Positions 41,253 to 53,587 of a DNA stretch of 64,000 nucleotides are shown here, piece by piece. The notes beneath the pieces are model-generated. The model saw only the letters and a program-made list of their open reading frames with translations. It did no database searches and was not told where the DNA came from. A program made the translations under genes and the position numbers. Numbering within the stretch: the first letter of the stretch is position 1; every line of letters begins with the position of its first letter. The DNA lies in the NCBI GenBank assembly GCA_031002005.1, contig CM061919.1:32081088-32145087 (forward strand), in the 5' to 3' direction. Source of the stretch: Vandiemenella viatica. Its lineage: Eukaryota; Arthropoda; Insecta; Orthoptera; Morabidae.

Positions 41253-43350
41253 TTAATGGAGGAGGTTCAGAGGACGTTTATGTCGGCCAATAGTAGGGTC
41301 GTATTGTCCGATGTTACGTACCACTGGGTTGTTTGTCTTTATGGTGTTTTTATAGAAGTTCCTAGCGATTTGTCGAAATCTTTCTATGAGTTTAGGCAGT
41401 AACGTCGCCTCGTGTAGAGGGTCAGTTGGAAACCTGCTCGGAAGGTGCAGGGCTCTTTTTAATGCTCTGTTCTGGATGACTTGGAGCCTTTGTATGTGGT
41501 AATCAGCAGCGTATGCCCACACTGGGCTGGCATATTCAATTATTGGTCTGATGAGGGCTGTGTAGACTCTAACTCCTGCGGGCGGTGGAAGGAGACTTTT
41601 TGTTTAATAAGGGGCATAATTCTTGTAGTCTAGCACTTGCCCGTCGACGAACGTCCTCAATGTGGGGGCCCCACGTGAGTCTCCTGTCAATCGTGATGCC
41701 CAGGTAGCGAGCGGTCGTCGACCAGGCGATGTCTTTCCCATCTAACTGTAGTTTAGGCGCTGGTATTGCCTGGAACTGGGTGTCAAGTCTACGCGTTAGC
41801 ATTATGGCCTGGGTTTTTGTCGCGTTAATCTCGATTCTCCATCGTCTCGCCCAGGATAGAGTTTTCTGCAGTACCTCTTGGAGGCGTCTAGTGGCAATAG
41901 CTCTGCTGCGACTGTAGGTGAAGTATGCCGTGTCATCCGCATACGTCGCGACCTCTACCCCAGGATTGGTAGGCACATCCGCAGTGTAGAGCGAGTACAG
42001 AACAGGTCCAAGGACGGAACCTTGCGGGACCCGAGCCCTGATCTGTCTGCTGGTAGAGAATGCTTTATCTACGCGAACACTGAAGGAACGATCGGAGAGA
42101 TAGCTTTTTAAAAGTTTAACATAAGGCCCTGGGAACCCCTGCTCATATAGCTTGAGTAAAAGTCCCGAATGCCACACGGAGTCAAATGCGCGGGATATGT
42201 CTAGCATTACCAGTCCACAGTACTCTTTGAAATTGAAGGCTCTAGTCGCCATTTCTACAACCCTCATGAGTTGCTGCGTGGTAGAGTGACCTCTTCTAAA
42301 ACCCAATTGATGATCTGGGATGATGTTGTTGTCTTCAATGTGCGTATACAGTCGCCGAAGTAGTAACTTCTCGAAGACTTTACTAATGGCCGGTAGTAAG
42401 CTGATGGGCCTGTAGTGTTGGGGGTAGTGAGGATCTTTGCCACTCTTATGCACCCCAACAACTTGTGACTTCCTCCGGAGTAATGGGGTCGATTTCGTAA
42501 TCATCTTCAGCATTTAGGTAGGTTTGCAATCGGTGGCGCACTTCTGCCTGGTGTTGGTAGTTCACATCTTTTTGGGATGGGCGAAAATTCTTTTCAAAAG
42601 TATCAGCTAGTATATTAGCTTTCTCCTCCGGGTTGTAAGCTAATCCCCTTTCTCCATGGAGTGGTGGGAGTCGGCGTTTTCGTCTGGTGAATTTCCGAGT
42701 GTGCATCCATAGACTTCCGTCGTCTGTGTCGAGCATCGAAACTCGTGCACTCCACTGCCGGTTTCTATGTTGTAACAGAGACGCTTTGATTTCTCTTTGT
42801 AGGCGATTCAGTAGACGTTTCGTGGCTGGGATTCTTGTTTGTCTCCATTCTTTTGCAACCCTATTTTTGTGGCGGATTTGGGCCAAGAGTTGCGGAGGTA
42901 GCTGCAGGGAGAGTAGCGGTTTGGAGGTCTTTAGTGGCGTCGTGGCTGCAGATATGTTGTTCACAGCAATTTCAAATTTTTTCACAGCATCGTCAATGTT
43001 GCCTATGTCCCTTATATCGTTGAATTCGGCTTGAAGTAGTTCTTGGTATAGTCTCCAATTTGTTCTTTGGAAATCAGGCTTGGTTTCTTCCATATATTGC
43101 CATGGTCCGATGTCGATCTCAACCATGACCGGGCAGTGGTCTGATGACAGCCGATTAATTGATGAGGCTGCCATGAAGCCTTGAATGTTCTTTGTAATTA
43201 CTATGTCAAGAACATCTGGTCTGCCACCATTGTGTGGGTAAAATGTGGGCTCTTCTGGCCCTACCACACACAAATTGTGTCTGTTAGTCAATCGTCGCAG
43301 TAAGGTTCCCGCCTGGTTTGCTACTCTACTGTTCCAGTCGGTGTGCTTGG
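41253..43350 (-). pseudogene. Jockey-like LINE (copy C) ORF2, 5'-truncated
   Basis: Homology starts inside the endonuclease at about 43350 (HTDWNSRVANQAG) and continues RPDVLDIVITKN, LSSDHCPVMVEIDIG and the linker EEKANILADTFEKNFR. A frameshift at about 42480 leads into the reverse transcriptase: YRPISLLPAISKVFEKL, LGFRRGHSTTQQLMRV, MLDISRAFDSVWHSG, VPQGSVLGPVLYSLYTADV and ATYADDTAYFTY. The catalytic box is intact. Another shift near 41570 precedes the tail PVVRNIGQYDP and a stop. 5' truncation is the usual outcome of target-primed insertion. The nearest relative in the window is copy B. Confidence 0.85.
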
Positions 43351-43869
43351 GCCGTTGGAGGATCCGTTGAGTTTGTTGGGTGCGGGCTAATATTGGGCCG
43401 CTCTTCTTATGTTGCTCCGACGGATGCTCGTAGAGTTGTCGGGACTCGACTGTAATTTTTGCGGGCCTAAAAATTGACATTTACCTCTGGCAATGCTTTT
43501 ATCTGTTTATACGAGGATTCTAGGACGCTTCGTGTTCGAATTTCACGGTAATCTGTAGGTCTCCTTTCGAAGTTAGGTGACTACGATATAGGTGCACTGC
43601 GAGTTTCCTAATAAGAAACTCTGTGACTAGAACTTTGAGATAACATGAAATTATTATATTTATTATAAAAAATCTTTACAACCTAAATTTAAATTAAAAT
43701 ATGTTTTAATCTCATTCTTTCCTTAAAAAAAAAAAAAAAAAAAAAATACTGAATGAATCGAAAAGAACCTCAAGTGCGAAGTGATTGACATTTCATTGCG
43801 ACTGCGTTGAAATATGCGAGAATCTTTTATTCCGGTGCAGTGTGGTAATGATTTGTTAATACTGCGCTG
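43351..43869. other. Unassigned, with an A-run
   Basis: An open frame joins the truncated LINE at 43480-43350 but does not look like endonuclease. An A-run of about 24 lies at 43723-43746 and could be the tail of a plus-strand insertion whose body I cannot define. Confidence 0.35.
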
Positions 43870-44080
43870 CAGGACCGGATTAAGACAGCGCGGGGCCCGT
43901 AGCAATTGTGAAGAAGAGGCCCTTGATTTTTGCCGTCCTGGGGAAAATTGTGGAGCTAAAAACAAAAAAGGTCGCCCATCTAGCCTAGGTGCGGGGACCC
44001 CCTAGGAGGCGCGAGGCCCCCTAGAAGGCGCGAGGCCCGTGGCATTTACTACCTCCTGCTACGTGGTTAATCCGATACTG
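43870..44080. mobile_element. hAT MITE, 211 bp
   Basis: CAGGACCGGATTAA at the left and CAGTATCGGATTAA read inward from the right are the terminal repeats. CTGCGCTG at 43862-43869 and 44081-44088 is the 8-bp target duplication. The inside has GAGGCGCGAGGCCCCCTAG-type repeats and no coding capacity. Confidence 0.85.
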
Positions 44081-44383
44081 CTGCGCTGGGATACTATTTT
44101 TGTACATAAAAGATCAACCAGATAGGTGATTACATGAGTCAGATAAAAAAGTATTTTAATGTACTTTTGTACCAAAACTGTGAAAAATAAAGTAAAGGTA
44201 TCAAACCTATCTGTCATCCCCAACACTGATTCCCTGTAACAATCATTTTAAAACGTTAAAGGAGACTAAAGACCGGGTAGGAACACGGGCGAGCTATGGA
44301 AAAGTGTGGACGCGAGGGGGCAAGCTGCCACTCGGCCGACTGTCATTGGGTGACGGTACAGACCTTTACAGTAGCAACTGATA

Positions 44384-45752
44384 CCCACACTGGCGCAAAT
44401 TAAAATCCCAACACCCATACGATGTTGTGATAAATGAATGCCCACATGAAGAGTATTAAATGATTTAAAATTGAAAGTTTTACATGTAATAATATGAGAA
44501 TTACGGTGCTATCTATTAAGTAAATTGCTATTTATTTATATTCTTTTCACGTACTAGAGGCGTACAGTGTGGTGTAACATGACACTTTGTTGTCCACGAG
44601 TTCCTGTTGGCTAAGTATACCCAGGCGAAGAGTGACAACTCTAAACACTCAAATGTCTAACTGTGAGAGAGGTCGGAGAATTGACGTGTTTTAAAAAGGT
44701 GCATCATATCGTGAAATCTCCCAAAGGATTGGCCTTAGTGCATTGTCAGTATACAGACTTGTTACACAGTGATGAAAGAAAGCTCTAATACTCCAGGTCT
44801 ATACAGATGGATAACAGCACGTGAAGACCGCCAAATTGTGTGGGTGGCTGCTGCTGGCAAATGGTTGACTGCAGGCCACATCGAGACAGTGGTTACAGAG
44901 AGAGTCACCCCCCCTCCCCGGAAGCTGGAGTACGCTCTCTGAACCCTATGCAATGTGTACCATTAATCTGATTTCATTGCCAGCATCATCTAACCTGGCG
45001 TAATGCAAAACATAAAAGGACATGTGAATGGCGTACATTTGTGTTTAAAGACGAGTCTCGATTCTGTCTGTGGCAAAGTGATAATTCACGACATGTTCGG
45101 AGGCGCATTGGAAAAACGGCTTACCTGCTGTGATTTCAGAACATCACACAAATGCAGTCACCGGTGTCATTTTTTGGCGGCAATCAGTTTCGACAGCATG
45201 ACTGAGTCGGCTGTTGTTGATGGCACAATGACAGCCCACCACTATGTGGACAGGGTACTGCATCTTATTGCGATACCCTTCATGTTCACCATTCAAATCG
45301 CATCTTACAACAAGATAATGCCCGTCCTCATTTTGCGGCCATCGTTACACAAGCCTTGCAAGGACTTTCGATCACAATTTGAACAGCACAGTCCCCAGAT
45401 TTGTCCCCAATAGAGCATGTCTGGGATACCAGGAGTAGACACATTTGATCACATAGTGACCCAGCACAAACTGCGCAATAACTGACTGCAAAAGACATGC
45501 AGGCGTAAAGAGAAATACCACAAGAAGACCTTCGAAACACTTGTTGATTCAATGTCGGCAAGAATCCACGAATGCATTGGTGCTCAAGTTGGACGCATTT
45601 CTTACTGAAAACTGTATCTAAAGGTAATAACTTATCCTGATCCATTTCCATTTGCTATCATTTCTTCTGGGTATGGCCCTGGATATATCTTCAAAGTTTC
45701 CTAAAATGCTACCATTCCTGTATGCATGGTGAGATTCTAATTTTTGCCAGTG
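44384..45752 (+). mobile_element. Tc1-type transposon, decayed
   Basis: Terminal repeats ACACTGGCGCAAATTAAAAT and ACACTGGCAAAAATTAGAAT (read inward) continue for about 34 bases. TA dinucleotides flank at 44382 and 45753. On the plus strand, transposase pieces include DESRFCLWQSDNSRHVRRR (45050), QDNARPHFAAIV (about 45311) and PDLSPIEHVWD (about 45396), which contain the three catalytic acids in the Tc1 arrangement. Many stops and shifts lie between. A 4-base excess (CCCA) sits between the left TA and the repeat. Confidence 0.8.
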
Positions 45753-47500
45753 TAACTATAGGGCGACCATAATATTTCGCTATAAATTTTTTTTAAAATC
45801 GTTGTTGAAACGTTAACATGGGTTGTATTTAAATGACTTCGCAAGGGATATCGAGAAGAAAGTTAACAGAAGTGGCTTGATCCAAGTAGAAGCAATTCCA
45901 GACCCAGATGGGGTTCCATCGGTGCAAACCCAGAATCCGGGTACCACAAGTCGTGAGACCCTGGGAGAGACTGTATAGTCAGAGAAGCAACTCTACATTA
46001 AGTTCCTTCATAAAAATAGAGCAATAAATGCAATATAAAAACAAAGAATTTTTTTAAAAAAAACGGCTTAGGTAATATAAGAACATGCCTTTGCGGTATA
46101 TGCCGTTTTTACATGAAGTACTTCACAAGTGAAGTATTTTACTATCCGCCTGTACGTGTTAATTTTATATTTCTAGCACCGCTATGTAGCATATAAATAA
46201 AAATGTTGTAAACGGCTTGAATGTTCGCTTAGTTTGATCAGGAACAAAAGTTCGACATCCCTGTCGATTTAAGGAATACACCTGTATTCGACAGAGGGGT
46301 TACCCATAATACAAATTTTCTTCTCTAAATTTATTATGGAAAATTCATAGAGAATCATGCTCTTATTTATTTCATCGCGATCATATTTGCATATTCTCAA
46401 TCAGAAGAAAGCATAGAACCTAGAATTACTAATGTTACGATTTCGCTAGGAAGATACGCGGTTCCAACTTTTTTATTTATTTATTTATTTAAATGGCTTT
46501 CGGCATTATCAGCCACACAGCCAAGTTCTTTGCGTTTTATGACAATTCACATTTCATTACTTTACGGTTCCATTTACATAGTTTAACAATTTACATTTCA
46601 TTTCCTTTACAGATTTAAATATATATAATTTACATTACAGTTCTATACACAACAGTTACGGTTCCGACTGTTTTAAACACAAGCTTTACAAAAACTGATT
46701 ACCAACGACGGACGATACCATCAACGAACACTTGGACCCGTTCAGATTGATTTGAAACCTGACAGAATTGCTAGTTTAATGCACAGTTTTTACTAGCATA
46801 AATTCGAACATGATACGATTTCATGTCGAATATAGGTGCACTATCGATAATAGGCAGGTACGCAGAGTGTAAATCGGATAACGCGAAATGTACTCAGTTT
46901 GTACATCACAAATCTGTCAGATAATAAATTCAAAAATTACTAGAAAAACTTCAAAGCACTTGTAAATCTTAGCTTGAAAGCTAATGAAATTCTAAATAAG
47001 CAAAACAATTTTAAAACCTAGACTACGCGTATTCCTACATACGCTTGATTTTCATTTTCAAATTTTCTCTAAATATTTTCGAGGATTTACAATTTAACTG
47101 TCTAATTACTATGATTTTAACAATTATATATAAACTTTAATTTTAAAACTTCCTCTTTTTATACAAGAAAACTTACATTATATCCACCGCCGCTTCTACC
47201 AAACCAAACAACAGTGACGGACGTCAAGCACAACAATGAACGATTTCTTGTGATTGTTGGAGCTACAGAGCGGTGCTCTCTTTGTTTAAGCGCACGGTAT
47301 TACCAACAATTATATTCTATTATAACGAATGAGCACAGCTGCCTGGATCGCATTTGAAAAAGCGCTAGATCAACCTAAAAACAAATATTCATAACAATAA
47401 AAGTAGACGTGTTTCGACACCAAAGGATAAAAGAATTATTTTTTTTTGTGTCACACTAATTTCGATTACTATTTTCGAAATGTGGGTGTCACCCCCAAAC
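45753..47500. other. Right interior of the large hAT-like element
   Basis: AT-rich, no coding signal. 46476-46650 looks like a SINE relative: ATTTATTTAAATGGCTTTCGG then CAGCCACACAGCCAAG resembles the 3' end of the SINEs at 11962 and 12500 on the same strand. CGGTTCCAACT and CGGTTCCGACT near 46461 and 46659 may be its target duplication. Confidence 0.4.
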
Positions 47501-48146
47501 GGGTGACACCCGGGGCGGACCGCCCCCACCGCCCCCCCCCCCCCTAGCTACGCCACTGACCTTAATTAACTTTGTTATGTTCTCTTCTTAACAACCTCTT
47601 TAACCTCCACAGCTCCGTATTATAGTTCAAAGGTTTTGTACTTCAATTTATTTTCTGTTTTGGAACAAATGTTTTTCCCATTATCTTATTGTCTTCTTAA
47701 ACTCTTTCCATCTTGACTATACTTGTGCCACACTTGTATTAAATGCTGAAACTTTCCATGAAATATCTCTTTCCGTTCAAAATCTGTTCCTTTGTTTAAT
47801 AGCACTTATTTTCCCCTTGAATTTTAGTTAATGGTTTACTGAATCCTCTAATATCCACCAGATCTGCATCATGATCACTTATTCCTTTAGTTACAACTAG
47901 TGTTGCCAGGTGTACCGATTTGCGCGGGACGTCCCGATTTTCGGGGTATGGAAATGCGTCCCGATTTACCATCGATCGGGACGCCAATTGTCCCGATTTA
48001 TAGCTAAGTGATAAAAACTATTCACTCATCGCAAAAAATGAAATCGCGTTTCCACGTCAGACGCATCTCAGTAGTACGATTCACAACTTATGGTACAACT
48101 GACCCCACTAACCTACGCACGCACTGTGCCAAAAACAGTTTACGAG

Positions 48147-48460
48147 CGTCCATTAGTGACGTGAGGTGTTTTTCCGGAATTCCCCTTCCCCCTGCTGATC
48201 GACCTCATTTGAGACCCCCCTTTTTGATAGCTCTCCTGCTTCCGAAGGCGTTTATACCCTCCACACAGGCGATGCGTTTCTAGACCTGATACTCCCCCCC
48301 CCCTAAAGCCGACATCCATGTCTTTTTTTTACCTCTACTGTCTTTCAAGAATTTCAAAAGCTCACGTGAGATTTCAATCCATCCCCCCCCCCTTTTTTCA
48401 TGAGATTTCGTCGTACCCCATTCCCCCTATTTCACCTCACGTAATTAATGGATGCCCCTT
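48147..48460. mobile_element. MITE nested in the hAT element
   Basis: GTCCATTAGTGACGTGAGGTG at 48149 is matched inversely by CACCTCACGTAATTAATGGATG ending at about 48454. The interior is C-rich with homopolymers. The same family occurs at 50018-50234. Confidence 0.7.
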
Positions 48461-49259
48461 AGCATATTTAATGGTGGCAAAAATGATGTAGCATAATACC
48501 AGAAATGTAATGAGCACAAGAAAGAAAGGAGTTTCAGTTTAACAACATCGCTGAAGTTATTTTTAACACCGATAAAATGAGCACCCAAGAATCAAGAAGT
48601 TATAGTTACTTGCCACAAACGCATATCACACGGTCAAGCACTCCTTGTCATTCAGTTCATTCAGTTGTGAATCAAAACTCAATCGTACTTTGTATAACGA
48701 TTCCAAAAATGCTCAGAAATTGTCGCTTGGAATAACAAAGGCCAGTGGGATTGTACAAAGTGGATTATGTTCGGCATCTACCCAATAAGCGATCGAAACT
48801 ATCCAAAATGATACATTTTATAGTGTAGTTACAGTCGCCTCCAATCAGGGTAGAATAAATTTTTTTGTGCTTATGGTAAGATTTTAGAGCCCAACTACGA
48901 ATTCATATATTTGAGGATTATGAAGAAGCGAATGAAGCAGCATCAGACACGTATAAAAATTTAGTGACACGACTGGAGGAGCTCAGTATTGATAGTTACA
49001 TTGCAAACATCGCAGATGTGAACTGTAGGTGCCACAATTAAGTTTTTCCAGTTACTGCACCATGATAATGATAAAATCATATCAAAAGGATATCCAGCAC
49101 ATATTTTGTATAACAGTGTAAAATATCCTCTGAGTATGAGTAAATTTCAGTTGGAGAATTCATCGTGAAACTGCATAGTCATTTATCATACTACGCCAAG
49201 CGAGCTCAAGCTTCAAAACTCTTTAATGACACGCATTAATATGAATATTTGCTTTCATG

Positions 49260-49405
49260 GCATCAATACCAGTTTCAAATGCGGCAATTGAAAGGAAATT
49301 TTTCCAGGCTATTATAATTTGGTCTAAAATCTCGAGTAATCACTCTAGCATGTCAAAGCAGAGATACAAATTAACATCTTCAATTTGTGTTGTGGCGAAT
49401 TTCAT
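49260..49405 (+). pseudogene. hAT transposase C-terminal dimerisation domain
   Basis: The frame reads ASIPVSNAAIERKFFQAIII and then SSMSKQRYKLTSSICV. PVSNAAIERKF is the core of the hATC dimerisation domain of hAT transposases. An upstream frame at 48905-49040 (EDYEEANEAASDTYKN) may be part of the same protein. The catalytic part is not recognisable. Confidence 0.8.
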
Positions 49406-50017
49406 AATTATATTATAAAAAAAGAAAGCTATAATAAAAGCAATGAAATAACACACTGAAGTCAATTTTAATAAAAAATAAATACTTTATACTTATTAAG
49501 AGAATAAATAAATACTTAAAATTCAACTTGAAAATAGATTGTTTCCATAACATTTTGTTGCTAGTCGTAATCAACGAGTCTTACTATTATTATAATACAT
49601 AATAATAAGGTTCATAATTTCCTACAGCTAGCTATAGAAATTACCCTTGTCCTCCATAAATTACAAAAATAACTTTAATTATATGAAAACGTATTTTTTT
49701 TAGGGTTGTCCCGATTTGTAGTCCGGAATCCCGATTTTTTTGATCCTCTGTCCCGATTTTTAACGATCTGGACCTGGCAACACTAGTTACAACCCACAAG
49801 GATATCATCAGACTTAGTTGGGAGGATATCCAACATTTTTTGTCCCCTATGCTCTGCTCTACGCTTGTATAAACCCTCCTTTCCCTATTAAGTTGTTTGC
49901 AAATCTCTATTCCTTTTGTGTAGTTAATCTTATTTACTACCCAGTTTACACCTGATAAATTTAAATCGCCACCAATAATGACCATTCTGTTCTCACTCCA
50001 GAGATCTACACCAAGCA

Positions 50018-50234
50018 AGGGGGTGTCCATAAACCACGTGAAGTGAAATAGGGGTTCGGCGAAATCTCACCAAGGGGGAGGGGGTCAAAAAGTTGCAAAG
50101 GCGATTTGGGGGGGGGGGTGTTCACGGACCAGACCTCACCAGAGAAGGGGGGGTTACACCAGATCTCACAAAAACTCACTAGAGGGGGGGGCGGAAACCC
50201 GGAAAAACACCTCACGTAATTTATTGTTGCCCCC
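50018..50234. mobile_element. MITE of the same family inside the LINE endonuclease
   Basis: GGTGTCCATAAACCACGTGA at 50020 is matched inversely near 50205-50234 (CACCTCACGTAATTTATTGTTGCC). The interior is G-rich. It separates two endonuclease segments of the minus-strand LINE. I could not define its target duplication. Confidence 0.65.
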
Positions 50235-50450
50235 TAACTCATGGTCATGATCTATGAATACCAGTGAACTGTAATTGTTTTTGCTAGCCGGTTTCAAAAA
50301 CCCCTGCACCATTGCTCCTTTATCTCTGTGGTACTCTTTATAACCGTCGGAAAAAAACCTCATTGTCTAGTACTTCTTCATTTAGCCAAGATTCTACTCC
50401 TGCAATTATTTGTGGTTCGTGGTTACACTTTTGTGGCACACTTTGTGAAA

Positions 50451-51497
50451 AAAAACTAATGCTTTTTTTGTTTCGAGGTGTGTCCATAGAGAGGGATGAA
50501 GTTTGAAGACGCGGTTTGCATTGTGTGGAATTATAGTGAGACGATTATATGGCGCCATCAAGTGCATATGTCACGCATATAAGAGAAGATCCTAAGGCTC
50601 CAAAATATCACTGAAGTCAAAGTGCAGCCATCTGCCCACCGCAACGATAACATGAGGTTAATCTAATAAACCGTTCACCAATAGTGTGGTTTGTGAGCCT
50701 GGTGTCCACCTGAGAACTTATGCTCCATAAAGAGAGATATTAATTTAATTTTTAGTATTAAAGGTGATCCATGATTGTTGAATGTTATTTGTAAATAAAT
50801 CTGTTACTTATGTAAATATAGATGCAGCAGTTTTCTAATTATACAAAGAAATCCCGATCCCTCCATGAACCAGTTATTTTACTAACTATATTATTTTAAT
50901 GATAAACTATGCCATGTTTAATGACAATCAAGATTAAAGAAAGTTGCAAAATAAAAATATGCAAGTAGCGCATTCAGTCGACCTTAAATTTCACCCACAC
51001 AGAATTTCCTGGGTGGGTTCTGCTACTCACCATACCCATATTATCCGCTCTCCCTAATATGAAATCAGGGATCCCGGATTATTAAAGAGCATTTTCAGGT
51101 TCACCAATATTTCAAATAATTTTAATCTCCGACATAAACTGGAGTTATTAATATTGTAAGTTCTAATATTTTTCAACTACGCACGAAGTAATTAACGTAT
51201 GTGGAAGCAGAATTTTAGAAACAAATTTATATATGTATCAAATAGCCAACCTATAGTTTTTTATTCCTCTTGTCTTTTCAATGCAAATTGTTCTATAAAT
51301 AACTGATAGGCTCTTTCCTCGTAATGGTAAGAATTTTAACCTGAGTTATATAACCTGAAAATCATGTCGATTGATCATCTTGTCTACTTAACAAGCGTAA
51401 TTGGGCGAAATTAAATTATTTATAGCTTGGGATCAGCCACACTATCTCCAGCGTAGTGTCTAAATTGTTACGGAAAAGTTTACGTAATTTTTCTAAC
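50451..51497. other. Unassigned interval
   Basis: No protein motif. 50600-50830 contains ATAACATGAGGTTAATCTAATAAA and GTGAGCCTGGTGTCCACCTGAG with AATAAA signals, which could be a worn solo LTR, but no second copy is available for comparison. Confidence 0.3.
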
Positions 51498-52080
51498 GAT
51501 GCTATGAGACTATTTGCAACAAATAAAGATATGAAAGAATTTAACTATAAATAATTAAAAGAATTGCGTCAACCTGTTGCTTATATTCCATCTGTTCATA
51601 ATTGTTCTGTAGCAAAATCAGCAAGTGCGGAATTATTATGTGGATGTTTCTTGAAATTTCTTTCTGAGCACCCTGTGGCATGCGACCGACAAATACTTGT
51701 GTGTGAAATGCGTTCTATGCACAGACTAAAACCACAATAACTAGGATAACAAAGTTGTCAGAATTTTTCTTTAGCAGCCCAATCACACCTCACGTAGTAC
51801 GTTGGGCCGGCTATTTTACAATGTAAAACCCAGTTCAACACAACCACTATTTTCATAAGTTGAACGGAAATAATTTCCATTACAATTAGCTTTCGCAATC
51901 ACAATTCATAAAGCTCAAGGTATAAGACTGGATGAAGTTGTTGTAGATACTGTATGAAAAAGAAATTTCTCTTGTTTTAACATTAGTTGCGTTATCGAGG
52001 GTAAAAACTTTAGAAAGCCTAACATTAGTATTATTAAAAATTCTAGTATGTTAAAATGGAAGAAACTCGAATGAGAAATT
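51498..52080 (+). pseudogene. Pif1-type helicase remnant (C-terminal third)
   Basis: Plus-strand pieces appear in the expected order: DAMRLFATNKDMKEFN (51498), then ELRQPVAYIPSVHNC (51558), LAFAITIHKAQGIRLDEVVV (about 51890), KEISLVLTLVALSRVKTLES (about 51958). The last two contain helicase motifs V and VI of the Pif1/RecD family (TIHKAQG and VALSRV). Stops and shifts separate them. Such helicases occur in Helitron transposons and in stand-alone insect copies. I saw no Rep domain nearby, so the source is open. Confidence 0.75.
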
Positions 52081-52246
52081 TTATATGTGATTAAAAACAA
52101 ATTTAACAAACTGATTTTTAAAATATTAACAGATTGCGTCTTATTATAAACGTTAACGAACTTCTGGACCTATAATCAAAATACGTGTTTAAATATAAAA
52201 ATTCTTGTGATTATTGTTAAATTTCTTTAATTTTATATAGCACTAG

Positions 52247-53375
52247 CTGATACTCACGACTTCGTTCGTGTTTGTAAAGAATTTGGATTGACAGCTACCG
52301 ACATCTAACCACCATAGTGCAAGATGGGAGACTCGATGCTATCACCACACTCAAACGCCAGTCATCTGCGCTATGCAGTTCAGCCAGCAAAGTAAAATAT
52401 ACGCACACACATGTCTTTGGTCGAAATACGAAAATATCCTTGATCAACCAATTTCAACCACGATATCGCCCACACTCTCACAGTTACCGAAATTCGGCTA
52501 ACGTTATGATCGACGGGTAACTCTGTGCTACTACCATACAAAAAATCATTGACCAGCACTAGATAGTTTTGGCTGAAAAGTGATACACCACGATACATAT
52601 ATTTTTGGTAGAAATATTATAGTGCCGCATGTCGACCAATTACAACCACCGTATCTCTCAAACACCCTTAGCTACCGATATGTAACCACCATAGCACACG
52701 ATACCACTATCACACACAAACACCAATGGTCTATTCTATGTAGTTGGGACAGCAGTGTGACATATACGGAGACACATTTCTCTGGTCGAAATATGAAAAT
52801 ATCCTAGATCGGCCACCTTCAACCACCACATCTTCCACACTACCACAGTTACAGAAATTCGGCCAACGTTGTTGTCGACGGGACACTCTGCGCTAATATC
52901 ACACACAAACACCAGTGATCTGCGCTAGGTAGTTTTGGCTGAAAAGTGTAATATAGGAAAAGACACGTGTATATATATATTACAACAAAACTTCCCGACT
53001 TACCACAAAGATGTGCTTTTAGATAGTTATACTACAATTTGGTGGCTGACCACAATACTGTGTGTAATATTCGCAAAGGGTATCTCGTATGTGAAACTGT
53101 GAAAGTTGTTCGTTTAAAGATATAATAGTTTCTTGCTCTAACCAAAGAGAAACTTAAATAACATCTGTTGGCTTACTGGTATATGAAACTTGTACGAGAT
53201 AATTTTAGAGCCGTTTCCGAGATACCAATGATAAGAATTTGAAAAATTCAGTTTTTGCTGGAAAGACACCAATTTAGACACCCATTTTTGAAAGCAAAAC
53301 GAAATTTCATTCAAATCGTTAGAGCCGTTCCCAAGATACCATTTATATATATATATATGTCTGTGTGTGTGCACT
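52247..53375. repeat. Repeat block with two units of about 370 bases
   Basis: CTACCGACATCTAACCACCATAG at 52294 recurs as CTACCGATATGTAACCACCATAG at 52669, and TAGTTTTGGCTGAAAAGTG at 52564 recurs at about 52930. The block begins CTAGCTGATACTCACGACTTCGTTCGTG and ends in AGCCGTTCCCAAGATACCATTTATATAT, end styles common in dispersed insect repeats. No coding capacity is seen. Confidence 0.55.
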
Positions 53376-53587
53376 TTAGTATTTTTAAAACTTCTTAACC
53401 GATTATGTTACCAAATATTAACGTGGAGAGGCGTGAATTGTAAATATCTTCTATAGAAACTTTCCTTTGTTTTAGTTATTACCTTAGGTTAACCCCCGGA
53501 CTACTTTCAACAATCACTTTCTCCCTTCTAGACTGTGCGTGTTCACACGCGACAATGCTTTATTAAGAAATTAGCTTTTATAAACAA

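Larger units (their letters stand above)
35008..47558. mobile_element. Large hAT-like element, 12.5 kb with nested insertions
   Basis: CAGTGGCGTAGCTAG at 35008 is repeated inverted at 47544-47558. Both ends carry GGGTGACACCCGGG nearby. The flanks ACCTTAAC (35000-35007) and ACCTTAAT (47559-47566) are an 8-bp duplication with one mismatch. The CAGxG start and 8-bp duplication fit hAT. I found no transposase. The inside holds two LINEs (36622-40721, 41253-43350), a hAT MITE (43870), a Tc1 element (44384) and a SINE-like piece (46476). Without them the element is about 4.5 kb. Confidence 0.75.
47898..49785 (+). mobile_element. hAT element with transposase remnant
   Basis: TAGTGTTGCCAGG at 47898 and its inverse ending at 49785 are the termini. 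GTTACAAC at 47890-47897 and 49786-49793 is a perfect 8-bp duplication. Subterminal repeats of the phrase GTCCCGATTT occur at both ends. It interrupts a LINE endonuclease. A MITE is nested at 48147-48460. Confidence 0.9.
33698..50450 (-). pseudogene. One LINE ORF2 fragment scattered by four insertions
   Basis: Minus-strand segments form one order. 50450-50235: AGVESWLNEEVLDNE. 50017-49786: VIIGGDLNLSGVNW. 47897-47567: GISDHDADLVDIRG and ELWRLKRLLRR. 34999-34883: LILTKKVANIGVMK. 33907-33698: NIYGYIRKLRGREGVE. These are the endonuclease and the linker to reverse transcriptase of a CR1-type LINE. Three of the four junctions are target duplications (47890/49786, 35000/47559, 33894/34869). Added together the fragment is about 1.1 kb. 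It stops at about 33698 before any reverse transcriptase, and its 5' part begins at about 50450. Confidence 0.8.

Noticed and set aside
45003..45651. ORFs of about 136 and 107 codons near 45.0-45.6 kb
   Set aside because: They are out of frame with the Tc1 transposase motifs, which are in another plus-strand frame; the ORFs are by-products.
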